Position numbers and translations under genes: made by a program | The notes under the pieces: model-generated | The model's database searches: none | What the model was told of the DNA's origin: nothing | The model's input: the letters and a program-made list of their open reading frames with translations, nothing else | Assembly: GCF_029577735.1 (NCBI RefSeq) | Contig: NZ_JARQTO010000004.1 | Coordinates: 87,516 to 151,515, forward strand | Length of the DNA: 64,000 nucleotides | Direction of reading: 5' to 3' | Source: Exercitatus varius | GTDB lineage: Bacteria > Pseudomonadota > Gammaproteobacteria > Enterobacterales > Pasteurellaceae | In this document: one piece after another, positions 49,676 to 59,600 of the stretch | Position numbering within the stretch: position 1 is the first letter of the stretch | How the letters are laid out: every line of letters begins with the position of its first letter

Positions 49676-49927
49676 TTAAGACGTGATATTTAATTTCCGA
49701 TGGATTTCATCCACCATCGCCTGTAGCTCGGCATCGGGCGCGGAAGTGCGGTTAAAAAACCACGAGAAAAGTTGCAGATCCGAACAAGCTAAAAGCCGTA
49801 CAAATACGGCTTTTTTATGATCGGGCAGCGCATCAAAATGCTGCCGGTAAAAAGGCATGATCACGTTATCCAGTTCCAGCATGCCGCGACGGCAGTCCCA
49901 TTCAAGACGTAATTTATTGTATTCCAT
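49676..49927 (-). CDS. sdhE: FAD assembly factor SdhE (YgfY)
   Basis: An 83-residue small helical protein promoting flavinylation of succinate dehydrogenase/fumarate reductase. The diagnostic RRGMLELD motif is at about 13-20, followed by LLACSDLQLFSWFF. In an organism that makes succinate via fumarate reductase this is directly relevant. It follows pdxH by eight bases and precedes the rpoE promoter. Confidence 0.92.
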   Translation of the reverse strand: MEYNKLRLEWDCRRGMLELDNVIMPFYRQHFDALPDHKKAVFVRLLACSDLQLFSWFFNRTSAPDAELQAMVDEIHRKLNITS

Positions 49928-49935
49928 ATTTTATC

Positions 49936-50568
49936 CTACGGAGAAAGTCGTTCTTTCAGCCAAATTTGATTTTCCAAACGGTAACGGATGCGATCGTGCA
50001 GCCGGCTCGGGCGACCTTGCCAGAATTCAATGGAATCCGGCACCACCACATAACCGCCCCAGTGCGGCGGACGCGGCACGTTTAACGGATGTTTCGCCGC
50101 AATCAGCGCCGCTTTCGCCAACAATACTTTTTTACCGGAAATGACCGTACTTTGTTCGCTTGCCCAAGCGCCGACGCGGCTGGTATAAGGACGGCTGGCG
50201 AAATATTCGTCGGATTTGGTTTCGTCCAATTTCATCACATGACCTTCCACCCGAACCTGACGTTCCAGTTCCGGCCAGAAGAAATTCAGGGCGGCAAACG
50301 GATTCGCCGCCAGGGATTGACCTTTTCGGCTTAAATAATTAGTAAAGAAAACAAAGCCTTGCGCATTCACTTCTTTCAATAATACCACACGACTGGACGG
50401 TTTGCCATTTTCCCCGACGGTGGCGACGTTCATCGCCGTAGGTTCGTTTACTTTCGCCAGGATCGCTTCTTTGAGCCATTTTTCGAATTGTTTAATCGGG
50501 TCGGCGTCGCACTGTTTTTCCGATAATTCACGTTTGCTGTAGTCTTCGCGAATATCATGTAATTCCAT
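49936..50568 (-). CDS. pdxH: Pyridoxamine 5'-phosphate oxidase
   Basis: A 210-residue FMN-dependent oxidase forming pyridoxal 5'-phosphate. Family motifs RVVLLKEV, FFTNYLSRKGQ, FWPELERQVRVEG and the C-terminal HDRIRYR are present. The start is ATG 50568 with GGAG upstream (MELHDIREDYSK); the long frame to 50871 extends into the trkA leader. It is probably cotranscribed with sdhE. Confidence 0.96.
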   Translation of the reverse strand: MELHDIREDYSKRELSEKQCDADPIKQFEKWLKEAILAKVNEPTAMNVATVGENGKPSSRVVLLKEVNAQGFVFFTNYLSRKGQSLAANPFAALNFFWPELERQVRVEGHVMKLDETKSDEYFASRPYTSRVGAWASEQSTVISGKKVLLAKAALIAAKHPLNVPRPPHWGGYVVVPDSIEFWQGRPSRLHDRIRYRLENQIWLKERLSP

Positions 50569-50742
50569 TTTTTGCTCCGTTATGCTTTTTCCGCAGTATA
50601 AAGCGGTTTCGGAAAAATCGCAAAGTGCGGTCGATTTTTCGCTAATTTTTTGAATTTCCGTTATAATTCGCACAAAATAAGTTTGAAACGGATTGGCTGC
50701 CGTGGTATCGGGCATGAAGCCAATAGAATTGGAACAATCGTT

Positions 50743-52119
50743 ATGAAAATAATTATTCTGGGCGCCGGTCAGGTGGGCACGACGCTGGCCGAGAATCTGG
50801 TGAGCGAGGATAACGATATTACGCTGGTGGATAACGCGGAGGCGCGCTTGGAATATTTGCAGGATAAGCACGATTTGCGCGTGGTGCGCGGTTTGGCCTC
50901 GTCTCCTGCGGTATTGCGCGAAGCGGGCGCGCCTGATGCGGATTTGCTGGTGGCGGTTACCAGTTCCGATGAAGTGAATATGGTGGCGTGTCAGGTGAGC
51001 TATACCCTGTTCAACACGCCGACAAAAATCGCGCGTATCCGTCAGGGGGATTATTTACGGGAAAAAGATAAACTGTTTTTGCCGGAAGTTTTTCCTATCG
51101 ATCACATTATTTCGCCGGAAAAACTGGTGAGTGACGAAGTGGTGCGGCTAATCGATTATCCCGGTGCGCTGCAAGTGGCGCATTTCGCCGATCAGCGCAT
51201 TAGTTTGGTGGTGTGTAAAGCTTATTACGGCGGGCCGTTGGTGGGTTATGCCATTTCCGCTTTGCGCGAGCACATGCCGCACATCGATTGCCGGATTGTG
51301 TCGATTTTACGCCAGGATATTACCATTCGTCCGCAGGGGTCCACCATTATCGAAGCCGGCGATGAAGTCACCTTCATTTGCGAAACCACTTATATTAAAG
51401 CCGTGATGTCCGAATTACAGCGCTTGGAAAAACCTTATAAACGGGTCATGATTGTGGGCGGAGGCAATATCGGCGCCAGCGTGGCGAAACGGTTGGAACA
51501 CAGTTGTATCGTGAAACTGATTGAACGCGATGCCGCCAAAGCCATGGTGCTGTCCGAGAAACTGTCCGATACCTTGGTTTTCCACGGCGATGCGTCGGAT
51601 CAATCTTTGCTGTTTGAAGAACATATTGAAAATATTGACGCCTTTATTTCGCTTACCAGCGACGACGAAGCCAATATTATGGCGGCGCTGCTGGCGAAAC
51701 GGCTCGGCGCCAAAAAAGCGCTGGTATTGATTCAACGCATGGCGTACATCAATCTGATTCAGGGCGGCGCTATCGACATTGCCATTTCGCCGCAACAAGC
51801 CACGATTTCCGCCTTGCTTGCCCATGTGCGTAAAGGCGATACGCCCAATGTCGCCACTTTACGGCACGGCGTGGCGGAAGCGCTGGAAGTCGTCATTCAT
51901 GGTGATGAAGCGACATCCGCCGTGGTAGGACGCAAAGTCTCGGAGTTAAAATTGCCGAACGGCGTAATTCTGGGCGCGATTTTACGTCGGAACGAAGTGA
52001 TTATCGCCAAAAAAGATGTCGTGCTGCAGGACGAAGATCATGTGGTGGTGTACGTCAGCGATAAAAAAATAGTGCCGGATATTGAAAGATTGTTTCAGCC
52101 GAGCGCATTTTTTATCTAA
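50743..52119 (+). CDS. trkA: Trk system potassium transport protein TrkA
   Basis: A 458-residue peripheral membrane regulator of the Trk potassium channel. Two RCK halves, each with a Rossmann NAD loop (ILGAGQVGTTLAENL at 5-19, and VGGGNIGASVAKRL near 237) and each followed by a RCK_C domain. Start at ATG 50743 with GGAA upstream gives the E. coli length; the frame from 50650 is leader. It diverges from pdxH. Confidence 0.96.
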   Translation: MKIIILGAGQVGTTLAENLVSEDNDITLVDNAEARLEYLQDKHDLRVVRGLASSPAVLREAGAPDADLLVAVTSSDEVNMVACQVSYTLFNTPTKIARIRQGDYLREKDKLFLPEVFPIDHIISPEKLVSDEVVRLIDYPGALQVAHFADQRISLVVCKAYYGGPLVGYAISALREHMPHIDCRIVSILRQDITIRPQGSTIIEAGDEVTFICETTYIKAVMSELQRLEKPYKRVMIVGGGNIGASVAKRLEHSCIVKLIERDAAKAMVLSEKLSDTLVFHGDASDQSLLFEEHIENIDAFISLTSDDEANIMAALLAKRLGAKKALVLIQRMAYINLIQGGAIDIAISPQQATISALLAHVRKGDTPNVATLRHGVAEALEVVIHGDEATSAVVGRKVSELKLPNGVILGAILRRNEVIIAKKDVVLQDEDHVVVYVSDKKIVPDIERLFQPSAFFI

Positions 52120-52201
52120 AAAATGAACAAATACCGCTATACAATGAACATGGTTCCAGTATAATACAATCTCTTATTATTTCACTATTAAGGACAACTT
52201 T

Positions 52202-52588
52202 ATGAGTTTTATCAAAGAGTTTCGTGAATTTGCCATGCGTGGCAACGTAGTAGACATGGCGGTCGGTGTGATCATCGGCGGTGCGTTCGGTAAAATCGTT
52301 AGCTCATTGGTCGGCGACATCGCTATGCCGGTATTGGGGATTTTAACCGGCGGCGTCGATTTCAAAGATCTGAAACTGGTGCTTGCCGAAGCGGCGGGTG
52401 AAACGCCGGCGGTAACGTTGAATTACGGCATGTTTATTCAAAACGTTTTCGATTTTATCATCATCGCCTTCGCAATTTTCCTGATGATTAAAGGGATCAA
52501 CAAGCTGAAAAAACCGGCGGAAGACGCGCCGAAAGGTCCGACCCAGGAAGAATTGCTGACGGAAATTCGCGATTTGTTAAAAAAATAA
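52202..52588 (+). CDS. mscL: Large-conductance mechanosensitive channel MscL
   Basis: A 128-residue inner-membrane channel that opens on hypo-osmotic shock. N-terminal amphipathic SFIKEFREFAMRGNVVDMAVGVIIGGAFGKIV (TM1), a periplasmic loop, TM2 (VFDFIIIAFAIFLMIKGIN) and a C-terminal helix ending LLTEIRDLLKK. It follows trkA, pairing potassium uptake with osmotic release as in E. coli. Confidence 0.97.
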   Translation: MSFIKEFREFAMRGNVVDMAVGVIIGGAFGKIVSSLVGDIAMPVLGILTGGVDFKDLKLVLAEAAGETPAVTLNYGMFIQNVFDFIIIAFAIFLMIKGINKLKKPAEDAPKGPTQEELLTEIRDLLKK

Positions 52589-52595
52589 TCATTCA

Positions 52596-52624
52596 AAAAT
52601 CTTCTCCGCAGGGAGGAGATTTTT
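52596..52624 (+). terminator. Terminator after mscL
   Basis: AAAATCTTCTCC with GGAGGAGATTTT, one mismatch, loop GCAG, followed by T residues. Confidence 0.8.
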
Positions 52625-52645
52625 TCTTTTAAAGAAGGAAAAAAC

Positions 52646-53077
52646 ATGACTCATGCGACGCCACAGGAATTACAGGCGGAAACCCGGGGAATCATTGCAA
52701 ATCTGCTGAACGACGGCAGCGATCCCGACGCCCTTTATATTATCGAACACCACATTGCCCATTATGATTTCGATAAATTGGAAAAAATTGCGGTGGACGC
52801 GTTCAAAGCCGGTTATGAAGTGTCGGACGCCGAAGAGCTGGAAGACGACAACGGCAAGCCGCTTTACTGCTTCGACATTGTGGCGGAAGTGGAACTGAAA
52901 GCGGAAATTATCGATGCGCAACAGCAGCAATTGGTTCCGCTGGTGGCAAAACACGGCGGCATTTATGACGGCTGGGGTACGTATTTTGAAGATCCCAACG
53001 CCGACGAAGACGAATACGGCGAAGACGGCGAATTCTTTGATGACGACGAATACGAGGACGATTACGAACAACGCTGA
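52646..53077 (+). CDS. rraB: Ribonuclease E inhibitor RraB
   Basis: A 143-residue acidic cytosolic protein that binds RNase E and alters degradosome composition. Family core includes DPDALYIIEHHIAHYDFDKLEKIAVDAF and GIYDGWGTYFEDP, with a very acidic C-terminal tail (DEDEYGEDGEFFDDDEYEDDYEQ). Ribosome site AAGGAA. Monocistronic between mscL and the SIMPL gene. Confidence 0.92.
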   Translation: MTHATPQELQAETRGIIANLLNDGSDPDALYIIEHHIAHYDFDKLEKIAVDAFKAGYEVSDAEELEDDNGKPLYCFDIVAEVELKAEIIDAQQQQLVPLVAKHGGIYDGWGTYFEDPNADEDEYGEDGEFFDDDEYEDDYEQR

Positions 53078-53200
53078 TTTTCTTCGTCTCGTCAGCAAAA
53101 ACAGGCTTTTTTTCGACCGCACTTTTAACGAAACGCATAATCGAATACGGTTTGTGTCCGCATCGCGCCAAAGTGCGGTCAGATTTTGAGGAGTTTTTTT

Positions 53201-53899
53201 ATGAAAAAGTTAGTGTTAGCGTTACTGGCGGTGCCGTTCGCTCTGGCGGCGCAACCTGCCGAAATTTCCACGCCGAATAACCGCGTTAGTTTTTCCGTGG
53301 AAGTTCAAAAAGAAGTGCCGATGGACATTTTACAGGTGCGTTTGTTCGTACAGGAAGAAGGCAAAGAACTTAAGCCATTGCATAAAACTATTGATGAAAA
53401 AATCAACTTGGCATTAAGTAAAGTCAAGGCGCAAAAGGCGGTGACGATACAAAGCAATCATCGTAACACCGTCGTGCGTTATAACGAAAAAGGACAGAAA
53501 AACGGTTGGGTTGAGCGCGCGGATTTTGTGCTGGAAAGCAAAGATTTTTATGCGTTATCGCAACTGGTGGACGAGGTTTCCGACCAGCTTTCCATTGAAT
53601 CCATTCAGGCGTTGCTGTCGCCGGAAGCCAAAGAGAAACTGGAAGACGAAATGATGCGGGCGCTACTGGCGAAATTTCGGCATAAAGCCGAGTTCATTCA
53701 AACCGGTCTGCAAGCGAAGGGTTATCGTTTAGTGCAGCTGAATCTGCCGAAATTGAATGCGGAACCGTTCGAATACGATACCATGCTGGCGGCATCGCCG
53801 CGGATGGCGAAAATGGAGGCGGAGCCTGAGCCGGTTCAGTTGGAAAGCGGTACGACGCAGATTAAAGTGACGGCGAACGCCACGATTGATTTGCAATAA
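53201..53899 (+). CDS. SIMPL (DUF541) domain periplasmic protein
   Basis: A 232-residue protein with a Sec signal peptide (MKKLVLALLAVPFALAA). The mature part is a SIMPL/DUF541 (YggE-like) domain, with the typical VSFSVEVQKEVPMDILQVRLFVQEEG start and a TTQIKVTANATIDL beta-strand end. E. coli YggE lowers oxidative stress and BP26 of Brucella forms a channel-like oligomer; the function here is unknown. ATG 53201 with GAGGAG 8 bases upstream is clearly preferred over 53186. Confidence 0.85.
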   Translation: MKKLVLALLAVPFALAAQPAEISTPNNRVSFSVEVQKEVPMDILQVRLFVQEEGKELKPLHKTIDEKINLALSKVKAQKAVTIQSNHRNTVVRYNEKGQKNGWVERADFVLESKDFYALSQLVDEVSDQLSIESIQALLSPEAKEKLEDEMMRALLAKFRHKAEFIQTGLQAKGYRLVQLNLPKLNAEPFEYDTMLAASPRMAKMEAEPEPVQLESGTTQIKVTANATIDLQ

Positions 53900-53987
53900 T
53901 CGGCGGCCGGCGGGTGTGAGCGATAATGACAGCGCGGAATTAATCCGATACAATAGCGCGCAATTTAACTTGTAATAAGGATCACAA

Positions 53988-54599
53988 ATGAAAGTAGCAA
54001 AAAATGTGGTGGTAAGCATTGCTTACCAAGTTCGTACCGAAGACGGCGTATTGGTGGACGAAGCGCCGGCGAACCAACCGCTTGAATATTTGCAGGGACA
54101 TAACAATTTGGTTATCGGCTTGGAAAATGCGTTGGAAGGCAAAGAAGTCGGCGATAAATTTGAAGTTCGGGTAAAACCGGAAGAAGGCTACGGCGAATAC
54201 AACGAAAACATGGTGCAACGCGTGCCGAAAGACGTTTTCGTCGGCGTGGACGAATTAGCGGTGGGCATGCGTTTTATCGCGGATACCGACATGGGGCCGT
54301 TGCCGGTAGTGATTACCGACGTAGCGGAAACGGAAGTGACTGTAGACGGCAACCACATGCTGGCGGGGCAGGAGTTACATTTTACCGTCGAAGTGGTGGC
54401 GACCCGCGAAGCGACCCCTGAAGAAATCGCGCACGGTCATATTCATTCCGGCGATCACGGTCACGGCGGCTGCGGTTGCGGCGGTCACGGACATGATCAC
54501 AACCATGAACACGGCCACGGCGGTTGTGGTTGCGGCGGTCACGGCAAGAAAGAAGGTCACGGTCACGGCGGTTGCGGCTGCGGCGGACATAATCATTAG
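53988..54599 (+). CDS. slyD: FKBP-type peptidyl-prolyl isomerase SlyD with metal-binding tail
   Basis: A 203-residue cytosolic prolyl isomerase and metallochaperone. FKBP domain with an inserted-in-flap chaperone domain (about 1-145): GVLVDEAP, PLEYLQGHNNLVIGLENALEGKEVGDKFEV and MRFIADTDMGPLPV. The tail from residue 152 has three HGGCGCGGH repeats linked by His/Asp/Asn/Glu. In E. coli such a tail binds Ni(II) and other metals and helps nickel insertion into hydrogenase. Ribosome site AAGGA. Confidence 0.95.
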   Translation: MKVAKNVVVSIAYQVRTEDGVLVDEAPANQPLEYLQGHNNLVIGLENALEGKEVGDKFEVRVKPEEGYGEYNENMVQRVPKDVFVGVDELAVGMRFIADTDMGPLPVVITDVAETEVTVDGNHMLAGQELHFTVEVVATREATPEEIAHGHIHSGDHGHGGCGCGGHGHDHNHEHGHGGCGCGGHGKKEGHGHGGCGCGGHNH

Positions 54600-54656
54600 T
54601 CGTTAAAACCGTCTTTTTTAATTTCCCCCGTAGGGGATGTGCATTTCAATATTTTC

Positions 54657-54684
54657 AAAGGTGATTGCTTGGGTAATCACCTTT
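54657..54684 (+). terminator. Terminator after slyD
   Basis: AAAGGTGATT (54657-54666) pairs perfectly with AATCACCTTT (54675-54684), then T residues. Confidence 0.85.
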
Positions 54685-54736
54685 TTAATTGTGCCGTTGT
54701 TTATTCGTGCTACTTCGTTTTTCGTTATAAACCGCT

Positions 54737-54751
54737 ATGATTGATAATCAT
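54737..54751. promoter_or_regulatory. Palindrome upstream of tpsB, candidate Fur site
   Basis: ATGATTGATAATCAT: ATGATT and AATCAT inverted around GAT, with the GATAATCAT core of the Fur consensus. The flanks match the 19-base consensus poorly. It lies about 100 bases before the tpsB start, in an otherwise AT-rich stretch. Confidence 0.35.
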
Positions 54752-54853
54752 CGTGAATTAATTATATCTCTTTATTATTGGAAGCTATTCGCCGTCATTA
54801 TTAAATAATATAATATTGGCAGTTGATTTATCTTAATTATGCAAGGAAATAGG

Positions 54854-56596
54854 ATGAGGTCATTTATTAAGATTTGGAGTATGTCTGTGGGGGCGCTCCT
54901 TTCATTCGTTGCCTCTGCGGCACCCGATTTAAATCAGATTGATGCGTTGCAACAGCAACGTCAACGTCAGCAAGATGCGCAGCGTGCTCAACAGCTCAAA
55001 ACTCAACCGGATGTGCGTCTGGAAATAGCGCAGGATAAAACCGATCAATTTCCTGTAAATGAGAAGCCATGCTTCGATATCTATAAAATTTCCCTTCTTG
55101 ATTATTCTTCTGATAATCGGCACAAGCCGTCTCAATTCCGACTGGAACTTACTAAAACCGCCCGCAATTTAGATTTGAAATTACCTTTGTGTATTGGTCC
55201 CAAAGGAGTTAATGCTATTGTTAAACAAATTCAGAACCGCATTATCGATAGGGGATATGTTACGACGCGGGTTGTTGTACCGGAACAGGACCTCACTGGT
55301 GGCGAACTGACATTAATCGTGATTTTGGGGAAAATTCGCAATATTTTAGTATCCGATGTGGGGGAAACGGCACGTTTTACCCGTTTGCACAGCTGGACCG
55401 GTTTTACATTTGATTCGGGTGATTTGTTAAATTTACGTGATATTGAACAAAGCCTTGAGAACTTAAAACGTTCGCCGACGGCGGACGCCAATATTGAAAT
55501 CCAGCCGAGTGACGCTCCCGATGCCGAAGCCGGAGACAGTGATTTGCTCGTAACCTACGCTCAATCCTTTCCGTTTAGAATTAATTTTGGATTAGATGAT
55601 AGCGGTTCGAAATCTACCGGTAAATGGCAAGGTTCCGCCGCCTTATCCTGGGATAATATGTTCTCGGCTAATGATTTATTTTATGCCAGTTTCACTCATA
55701 GTATTAAACGTCATAGTGATGATGCCGGGCGGCGCGCAAGTAAAAACTGGAATGTATATTACAGTATTCCCTTTGGTTACTGGAATTTAAGTTTTTCACA
55801 TACTCAACACCGTTATCATCAGGAAATCTTCGGCGCATACACAAATTACCTTTATTCGGGGGAAAGTGAAACGGACAAATTATCGCTGACTTATTTATTG
55901 TATCGCGACAGCACGCGTAAAATCAGCATTTATGGTACGTTGTGGTCTCGCCATTCCGAAAATTATATTGATGATATGGAAATCGAAGTGCAACGCCGTC
56001 GCATGTCGGGCTGGGAAGCGGGGATTATGTATCGCGAGTATTTTAATCGGTCGGTTTTAGATTTAAATTTCAGTTATAAACGTGGTACGGGCGCGCGCGG
56101 AGCTTTACCGGCAGCGGAAGAATTATGGCATGAGGGTTCGTCACGACCGGTAATTATGACAGCATCGTTAAGTTATTTACATCCCTTCCAGCTAGGCGGA
56201 CAGGATTTTCGTTTTTCAACGGAATGGTCGGCGCAATGGAATAAAACGCCTTTAATTATGCAGGATCGTTTTAGCCTCGGCGGACGTTATACGGTGCGCG
56301 GTTTTGACGGTGAGCTTACGCTGACTGGAGATCGAGGCTGGCTTGTTCGTAACGATCTAAGCTGGAATATCGTCCGCAGTAATCAGTGGATTTATACCGG
56401 TGTTGATGCCGGGCGCGTTATGGGCTGGTCAACGAAAGAACAGCTTGGCAAACATCTTGTGGGCGGTGTATTAGGCCTGCGCGGAAGCGTTAAAGGATTT
56501 TATTATGATATTTTTGTTGGCAAGCCAATCAGCAAGCCCAAGGGTTTTAGAACCTCTGACACATTAACCGGATTTAATATCGGCTATTCGTTTTAA
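54854..56596 (+). CDS. Two-partner secretion outer-membrane transporter, ShlB/FhaC/CdiB family (TpsB)
   Basis: A 580-residue Omp85-superfamily transporter. Signal peptide (MRSFIKIWSMSVGALLSFVASA-A), a Gln-rich N-terminal helix region (LQQQRQRQQDAQRAQQL) of the plug, two POTRA domains (about 70-215, with the C-residues typical of ShlB: CFDIYKISL...LCIGPKGV), then a beta-barrel from about 240 with the conserved YTVRGF (V-R-G-F lid-lock motif) in its last third. Start at ATG 54854 with AAGGAA upstream. It secretes the TpsA encoded 29 bases downstream. Confidence 0.93.
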   Translation: MRSFIKIWSMSVGALLSFVASAAPDLNQIDALQQQRQRQQDAQRAQQLKTQPDVRLEIAQDKTDQFPVNEKPCFDIYKISLLDYSSDNRHKPSQFRLELTKTARNLDLKLPLCIGPKGVNAIVKQIQNRIIDRGYVTTRVVVPEQDLTGGELTLIVILGKIRNILVSDVGETARFTRLHSWTGFTFDSGDLLNLRDIEQSLENLKRSPTADANIEIQPSDAPDAEAGDSDLLVTYAQSFPFRINFGLDDSGSKSTGKWQGSAALSWDNMFSANDLFYASFTHSIKRHSDDAGRRASKNWNVYYSIPFGYWNLSFSHTQHRYHQEIFGAYTNYLYSGESETDKLSLTYLLYRDSTRKISIYGTLWSRHSENYIDDMEIEVQRRRMSGWEAGIMYREYFNRSVLDLNFSYKRGTGARGALPAAEELWHEGSSRPVIMTASLSYLHPFQLGGQDFRFSTEWSAQWNKTPLIMQDRFSLGGRYTVRGFDGELTLTGDRGWLVRNDLSWNIVRSNQWIYTGVDAGRVMGWSTKEQLGKHLVGGVLGLRGSVKGFYYDIFVGKPISKPKGFRTSDTLTGFNIGYSF

Positions 56597-56625
56597 TTCT
56601 TTCATCTCACGATCAAGGATATGCC

Positions 56626-59600
56626 ATGAATAAAAATAAATTTCGCGTAATTTTTAACCGTACTTTACAACGTTTGGTTGTTACATCGGAACTGGCTAGA
56701 AGTGCGGATAAGTCGATACGAACGGGAGATACCGGTGAAGGATATCAGAAAAGTGCGGTCGATTTTTCACCTGTTTTTGTTTCGATAACACCGCTGGCCT
56801 TTCGTTTGTTTTGTATGCTGGGATTTGTGAGTTTTTCAGTGACTGCTCAAGCCGGGCTGGAAATTCGTGCCGACAAAATGGCATCGCCAAATCAGCAGCC
56901 GATAGTCCTTTCCACTGCCAACGGTCTTCCTCAGGTTAATATCCAAACTCCAAATTCTAAAGGACTTTCTCACAACAAATATGCGCAATTTGATGTAGAT
57001 ACGAAAGGCGCCATTCTTAATAACAGCCGTCAGCTAGTCCAAACTCAACAAGGTGGTCTGGTGGCCGGTAATCCTTACCTGGCTCGCGGTGAAGCGCGTG
57101 TCATTTTAAACGAAGTAAATTCCGCCAATCCCAGCCTGTTAAAAGGTTATGTAGAAGTTGCAGGAAAGAAAGCCGATGTGATTATTGCCAATCCCAACGG
57201 TATAAATTGTGAGGGATGCGGCATTATCAATTCTTCCCGGGCGACGCTAACTACCGGTAAACCGCAACTGAAAGATGGGCTGGTAGACAGTTTTGCAGTG
57301 GAGAAAGGGCGCGTGAAAATTTCAGGTAAAGGCTTGGATAACAGCCGTGTGGATTACACGGAAATTATTGCGCGCGAAGCCGAAATTAACTCCGGTGTCT
57401 GGTCGGATAAGAAAATCAGCCTGGTGACGGGGCAAAACACGGTGAAGCGGGATGAAGCCGATGCCGATAATCTACAAATTATTCATACGAAACCATCTGT
57501 CAAAACTGCCGAGACAAAAAAATATGCACTTGATGTAAGCGAATTGGGCGGTATGTATGCCGGAAAGATTCAACTTATCGGTACCGAACAAGGCTTGGGT
57601 GTACGAAATGAAGGGCATATCGGTGCGACGGCAGGAGATATTGACATTGATAGCCAAGGTCGGATTATCAACGGCGGTACGATGACCGCCCGACAAAATA
57701 TTCGGCTAAATGCGCAAGGCCAAATTGATAATCGTGGTGTTATTGAGGCACATCAGCAGTCCGTTCAACTTATCACCCAAGCGGATATTAATCATCAAGG
57801 CCGAATTACGGCTCACCAGGGAAATATTCGGCTAAAAGCAAAAAATACGCTTAGCCAGCAAGGAGAATCCATTGCGAAAGGTGAAGTCGATTATCAGGCC
57901 AATAAGATTTTAGCGAACGAAAATTCATTAATTGCTGCAGGCGTAACAAGCCAGGATACAACGCAAGGTACGACATATCACCTTGATGCTTTAAATGAAC
58001 AGGGAAAATCAGTCCGCTTTTCTTCCACGGAAGAAACACAGGTTAAAGGGAAAAATATTGCTTCGGGCGAGATTCATATCGATGCGGGTTCCATTGCCTT
58101 AGATCAGTCTGAGACGCTGGCTTACCGGCTTGCCGGTAATGCCAAAACCGGAGCAATCACAGCCTCGTACTCGAATTTGAACGCCGTTAACGAAATACGG
58201 TTTTCAACGCCTACGCAATTGGTGACGGAACGGGCGAATCTAAGCAGTGATTGGATTGCGGTTGCGGCTCATGCGGTGAACAATACCGGGGGAATGTGGA
58301 CGAGTGCCGGAAATCAGGATCTTTCTCTGAACTTGAAAGGAGGATTGATTAATCGGGCCGGATTTATTCAAACCGGTGCGAATATGTCGGTTAATACTTA
58401 TCAGGCCGATATTGACAATCGTGATACACAGCAGAAGGGCTTGCTTGCTTTAGGCGCCTTAACGTTGCAAGGACGCAAGTTAGACAACGCGAACGGGCAG
58501 CTGGTGGCTAACCGCGCCGTTGCATTGCAAATGCAGGCTATCGGTAATAGAGAAGGCCTTATTCGTAGCCAGCAGGAGAATGTATCGGCGAATTCGACAT
58601 CAAGTTTAGAAAACCAGTCCGGGCAAATTATTGGAAAAACGGGTGTTGAGCTCATCCATCAAGGGCTAAATAATATACAGGGTATTATTGCGGCGGAGCA
58701 AGGCGCGTTAAATATTTCCGTCGGCAAATATAATGTGAATAATACCCGAGGGCAGCTTCTGGGCGGAACGGCGCTTTATGTTGAGGGTAATAAATTAGTA
58801 AATCAAGGTGGTATGATTTTTGCTGAAGATACACTGAATTTACGGCTGAAAAATATACTGGATAACCGGAAAATTATGCCGACCGGTTCGTTAATTCAAA
58901 GCGGTGGTACATTACAGATTCAGGCGCAGCAGATTGATAATTCAAATACGAAACCTGACGATGAACATAGTTCTCCGGTTCAAGGCTTGTTAGGCGGGAA
59001 TATCCGTATTACCGCACAGCAACTCAATAATTTCCAAGGCGGTATTTATGCAGAGAATGAATTACGGCTGGAAAGCACAGGATTAACCCAAAATCAGCAA
59101 GGTGAGTTGCTTTCGAACGGGAACCTCACGCTTTCTTTACCACAAGGCGTGGTAGAAAATGAAAACGGCGCGATACAGGCAGCCCAGAATTTATTTATGA
59201 ATGCGTATGCTTTGCGTGGAAACGGACAAATTCAAGCGGATCATACCCACATTCAATTAACGGAAGGATTTAATTCCACAACCGATATTATCGGGCGTTC
59301 TGGGCTGAATTTTAGTACGCAAGGCGCACTTGTCAATCAGGCTAATTTTAGTTCTCAAGGTTCAGTAACTGTTCGGGCGCAGTCTCTTGATAACCAGAAA
59401 ACGGGACGAATTAGCGCCCGTTATACGGATTTAACCGTTGGGTCCGATTTAACCAACCGCGGATTAATCAAAGGCGCCGAACAGCTTAATATTCGTGTGG
59501 GCAATCAATTAAATAATATCGGTTCGGGTCGTATTTATGGCGGAAATATTGCCTTGCAGGCCCGGAAACTGATTAATCAGGATGAGCGGTTTAATAATAA

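Noticed and set aside
54375..54596. Minus-strand Ala/Val/Thr-rich frame opposite the slyD tail
   Set aside because: It is the antisense of the His/Gly/Cys repeat DNA, whose codon bias creates an open frame on the other strand.
56621..56628. ATG at 56621 as start of TpsA
   Set aside because: It reads ATG-CCA-TGA, an immediate stop. The ATG at 56626 opens the long frame.
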